A stretch of 64,000 bases of DNA, taken from positions 62,001 through 126,000 of the forward strand of contig JAQGEQ010000043.1 of the NCBI GenBank assembly GCA_034620365.1, given 5' to 3'. Both the position numbers and the translations under genes were made by a program. This stretch comes from Pegea sp. RAD2-039. Lineage: Eukaryota > Chordata > Thaliacea > Salpida > Salpidae. Position 1 is the first letter of the stretch. Every line of letters begins with the position of its first letter. Below the pieces are notes generated by a model, which saw only the letters and a program-made list of their open reading frames with translations, was not told where the DNA came from and made no database searches. This document shows positions 60,551 to 64,000 of the stretch, in pieces.

Positions 60551-63236
60551 GCAACAATTTTTATTTCTCTATCAAGCTTATACAAGGCCAAGAACTTTGG
60601 ATTGATCGAAAATTTTGGGTATATATATATCTAGCTGCATTGAAAAATATTAACTTTAATTGGTCCTATATCTGTTATCAATTATTAGTACATGTTGAAA
60701 AAAATGTTTTGTTCTTGGATAAGTTTGTTCTTTTTGATTACGAATTATGACTTATCACAGTATCAACTTCACTGTGATAGAAACGACATATTTTTTCGCA
60801 TTATTTTCTCAAAATAAAAATTTGGATTAAGCTTAGCGTACTTAGAAAATTAAAATACGTTAGTGCAGTCTAATATTTTGAAAAATGTCCAAATAAGCAA
60901 TTCAAAGTCTTTTTTAAAAACCAATTTTAAGATACTAAAATACTTTTTTTGTAAAAATACGTTGCACAAGGACATTATTTAAATAAAAGTTGCAAACAGT
61001 TTGAGCCATCTTTTCGTTTTAGCGTTTTCGAGTTATCGCGTATAAATCTGACATAACTGTTAATGTAGTTTTACTAAAAATAAAACGATCGCATTTTTTT
61101 AGTCGAGGTAAAACGTAAAGATACCTATTTCAATTATGAAAACTTGCAAAAGTAACAAAAATGTTTTTCATTTATTTTAACAATAGTTATTTTTGTTCAA
61201 TAGGTTTGTACATTTCTCTGTTAAACTTGTAATTTGAACACCAGTTAAAGTACTAAACCCTAAGAGCTTTCTATAGCCTTAAAATGATGAATTAAAATTG
61301 AAAGAAAAACATTTATATGTTCGCTTAAAATTTTGATAAAAGTTTTTTAAAATAGCCTTTTATAAGTTTTATTTAGTAAAACCTGTAGTAAATATAAGTG
61401 TTAAATATTCGTCTGACGCTTGATTTACTTTTGTTGCTTCTTTTAAAGTCATGATGTAAAATTCGAAGAATTAGAATTCTGTTTTGAAATTTATTCGTGA
61501 AGCTATTACTCAAACAAATTAAAATCGACTTTAAGTGATTTAGATTTATTTAGATTTGCTTTTTAGTTTGCTGCGTTAGTCGAACAAATTAAAAAAATTA
61601 AACATTTTAAGAACAAAAAGCAACAGATATAAATCTTTTCTGACTGAAATTACTGTGACAAATATATTGTGTACAAAGGTTAAAAAAAATCAATATAAAG
61701 AATCACTTACATCCATGATCAAATTTTCCAAAGAAGCACTTTGGAAGAATGTTATAATGTCACTAATTTAGAATAACTAAAAATTCACGTTGTAATTTTC
61801 TAGAAATAAATAACTTATATCAAGTTACCATTACTGAACTTAGTTTACTAGAAAGTACTTTCAAATTGATAAATATCAAAGAACAGATTTAGATACAGTG
61901 AATAACATAAACTAGACATTTAAACTTAATCTGGTAAACTTTTTCAACGATAGTCTTTATAACTATAAGTCACTTTAGCCAGGAAGAAGTTGGTTGTAGG
62001 TTAATGTTTAAATTTTATTAATAGCTCTGCGGCAGTTCAAAGTATGTAAAAATAGACTCATCAGAAATAATACCAATCAAAAAGATTTAATCAAGATAAA
62101 TTAAAAAGGTTATTTTAATACTTATGTATCTGACATTTTTGTCATTTATGAAATATTTGTTTTATAGAATTTTTCTAAAATAGTTGTTTGATTAGTAAAC
62201 GAAAAATCAGACTGAAAAATGCTCTTGCTGAATAAATGTTCATAAAGAATCATATATCAGTCAGCACCTGTTTATTACTAGAGTTTCAGCCTGTGATGGC
62301 CCTCCTTGTTTAGAAATCTGTTGCTTTATTGACTTGTTGAGCTGATTTGTAAGACTCCTATCATAACAACGAAGATGAAAGAAAACATTTTTGGAAAAGG
62401 TCAACAATTATTAAGAATCATTTGTTTAGGTCAATCAAAAGTTGAAAAGGTTGTAAGTGTGTTTATAAGATAGAATAATAGATTCTGACCAATTAAATAG
62501 TTTGTTATTTCATTGCTAAATTAACTTTAGTCATTACTTTTTAAATTTGTCCAAAATATTAGTTGGGTAGTCATAATTTGTTATTGGTAACTTAAATCAA
62601 AACAAAATTATAAAATTTCTGTTTAACTTCTTCAACTAACAATATTTTAAATAACTTATTTTTGAAAATTTGTTTATAAAAAGTATACTGAAATAATATT
62701 GACATTTATTTACAATTAGACGATTACATTTATTGTATACCGGAAGAGAAATTTGCTCAAATAATTTTCTATGTGATAGCAAGTATGAAAAATAAACAAG
62801 TCAAAATTTTTAATTAATTTGATTGTAAACATTTGTGTTGTGATTAGAAATAATCTTATGATAAGCTATTTTGATTATTTTTTGATTAATTTCATTTTTA
62901 AATTAATTAATCAATGTAGTTATACTAAAGATAACACTGTTTAAGAGTTGACTATTTTCCACAAAAACATTTTAATTTAAAAAAGAGAGAAATATTTTCA
63001 CGTGGCTTCGTAAACCTATCAAAATATTTGACTAATTACTTATAGTTGACGACCTGAACTTATTCAAACTGAAAGCAAATCAAATAACATTCTAAGAATA
63101 GTTTCAAATTTAAGATTGAAAAACAAATCAATAAGAGAGTAATTAAAAAATATATTTTATTGATTTTAAATTTCACATGATTACAACAGCAAAAACAATC
63201 ACCAACAACAACAAGTATAAAAAGCAATGATGTTTC
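60551..63236. other. intergenic region with two 3' UTRs
   Basis: The TTLL 3' UTR (signal at 60813) lies on the left. On the right is the 3' UTR of the last gene, with a minus-strand AATAAA at 63156-63161. The middle, about 2.3 kb, is AT-rich and holds no feature I can support. Confidence 0.5.
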
Positions 63237-64000
63237 TCATGAAACGCTAGAGTTATTTGTGTCTACATATTGGAGCATTTCTCTGTCAGCGGCCGCCGTA
63301 GAATCATCATTTGAGATCTTATTAGTCTCTTCCACAACCATTCCAACATCTTCTTGGATGTCTTCCAATCGCGTGACCCGGATTCGACGACCAGAACCTG
63401 ACGAGGATGATGTAGACGATGACGCTGATGAATATGGTGATGAATTTCGGAAAAAAGCTGTTGAACGAGTTTTCGCTTGTAATCTTCGCTGGTGATATTG
63501 CATACTGCTCCAAGAACGATTAGAAGCTGTTCTGGCGTCTTGATCGTTTATTATTTTTATATTTGAAGGTTTCAGCAGTTGAATTGAAGTTCCACAAGTA
63601 CATCGACCTGCGGCTGGTGCATTGTGGGTAATTGTTCGATTTAAAGGATTCAAATCTGTTTTGCTGACATCACACTTAGCAGATGACCAATTTGATTTTA
63701 GGAAGGGTTCAGTTTCGGATCGTTCATTTAACTTTTGTTTGTCTTCATTTATTTGTTTAGAAGGTGATTCAGTAATCACTTCTTGCCTATCTCTCTGCCA
63801 AGAGGAATGATTACTTGATAGAATTGGAAGTGTCTGAGGAGCTAACTCCTCAGTCTCTTCTTTTTTATAAGTAAATGATGTATTAAAATCTTCATAAGAG
63901 TTATGTTCAACAACTGCAGATGTAGTTTGTAATTTTTGTTGTTGTAAATCAGATGGTTCGATGTCAATGACAACTAGTTCGTTTTTATACTGCTTCAGGT
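63237..64000 (-). CDS. C-terminal part of an unrecognised Ser-rich protein (cut by window edge)
   Basis: One frame stays open on the minus strand from the right edge to the stop at 63237-63239, about 253 codons. This is very long for AT-rich non-coding DNA. Composition is polar and disordered: an acidic N-terminal part (LVVIDIEPSDLQQQ), an Asn/Ser/Trp-containing middle, a CTCGTS cysteine cluster, a Ser/Thr run (SSASSSTSSSSGSG), a basic RRIRVTRLEDIQED block and an acidic end. No domain is recognised; it could be the cytoplasmic tail of a membrane protein. The complementary strand also has an open frame over 63259-63495, but that is a mirror of the Ser-rich coding bias. Minus-strand AATAAA at 63156-63161. 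Confidence 0.65.
   Translation of the reverse strand, partial: LKQYKNELVVIDIEPSDLQQQKLQTTSAVVEHNSYEDFNTSFTYKKEETEELAPQTLPILSSNHSSWQRDRQEVITESPSKQINEDKQKLNERSETEPFLKSNWSSAKCDVSKTDLNPLNRTITHNAPAAGRCTCGTSIQLLKPSNIKIINDQDARTASNRSWSSMQYHQRRLQAKTRSTAFFRNSSPYSSASSSTSSSSGSGRRIRVTRLEDIQEDVGMVVEETNKISNDDSTAAADREMLQYVDTNNSSVS

Noticed and set aside
63259..63495. Plus-strand frame with an Asp-rich run
   Set aside because: It mirrors the Ser-rich minus-strand frame, which is much longer and runs off the window edge.

Overview
This is a eukaryotic window, strongly AT-rich, with split genes, GT-AG introns (many only 53-56 bp) and AATAAA polyadenylation signals. The gene set (a Pax3/7-type homeobox, RPS23, PLA2G6, EFCAB10, a TTLL3/8 glycylase) is animal. 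The compact introns, gene spacing and overall texture suggest an invertebrate deuterostome, most likely an ascidian tunicate; that assignment is an inference. All gene models were spliced by hand from visible splice sites. Except for the two genes cut by the window edges, each closes in frame from ATG to stop.

Layout. 1-11.3 kb (+): the 3' half of a Pax3/7-like gene (homeodomain plus Ser/Gln/His-rich tail, with two possible last exons). A possible unrecognised 108-aa gene lies just upstream of the homeobox exon. 12.8-24.1 kb (-): a 17-exon gene for a 993-aa type I membrane protein with about 28 leucine-rich repeats, LRRCT, one FN3 domain, one membrane span and a short tail. It converges on the Pax gene. 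24.1-31.8 kb: an AT-rich gene-poor stretch with a decayed CR1/L2-like retrotransposon fragment. 31.85-32.6 kb (+): a 115-aa single-span protein. 33.1-37.0 kb (-): an 822-aa coiled-coil protein in 16 exons, head-to-head with 37.9-39.9 kb (+), a 348-aa acidic coiled-coil protein. 41.05-42.45 kb (+): a 258-aa coiled-coil protein. 44.7-46.4 kb (+): RPS23, converging on 46.5-47.1 kb (-) EFCAB10. 49.1-51.6 kb (-): PLA2G6-type phospholipase, divergent from 54.4-60.6 kb (+) a TTLL3/8-like tubulin glycylase. 63.2-64.0 kb (-): the 3' end of an unrecognised gene.

Several genes point to cilia or microtubules (TTLL3/8; EFCAB10 with its RII/DPY-30-like dimerisation region; possibly the coiled-coil genes), but nothing shows that they form a functional cluster. 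The most unusual signals are the LRR-FN3 receptor, the dense cluster of palindromic TGACGTCA octamers confined almost entirely to the first 24 kb, the intron-poor 5' part of PLA2G6, and the unassigned coiled-coil and small membrane proteins.
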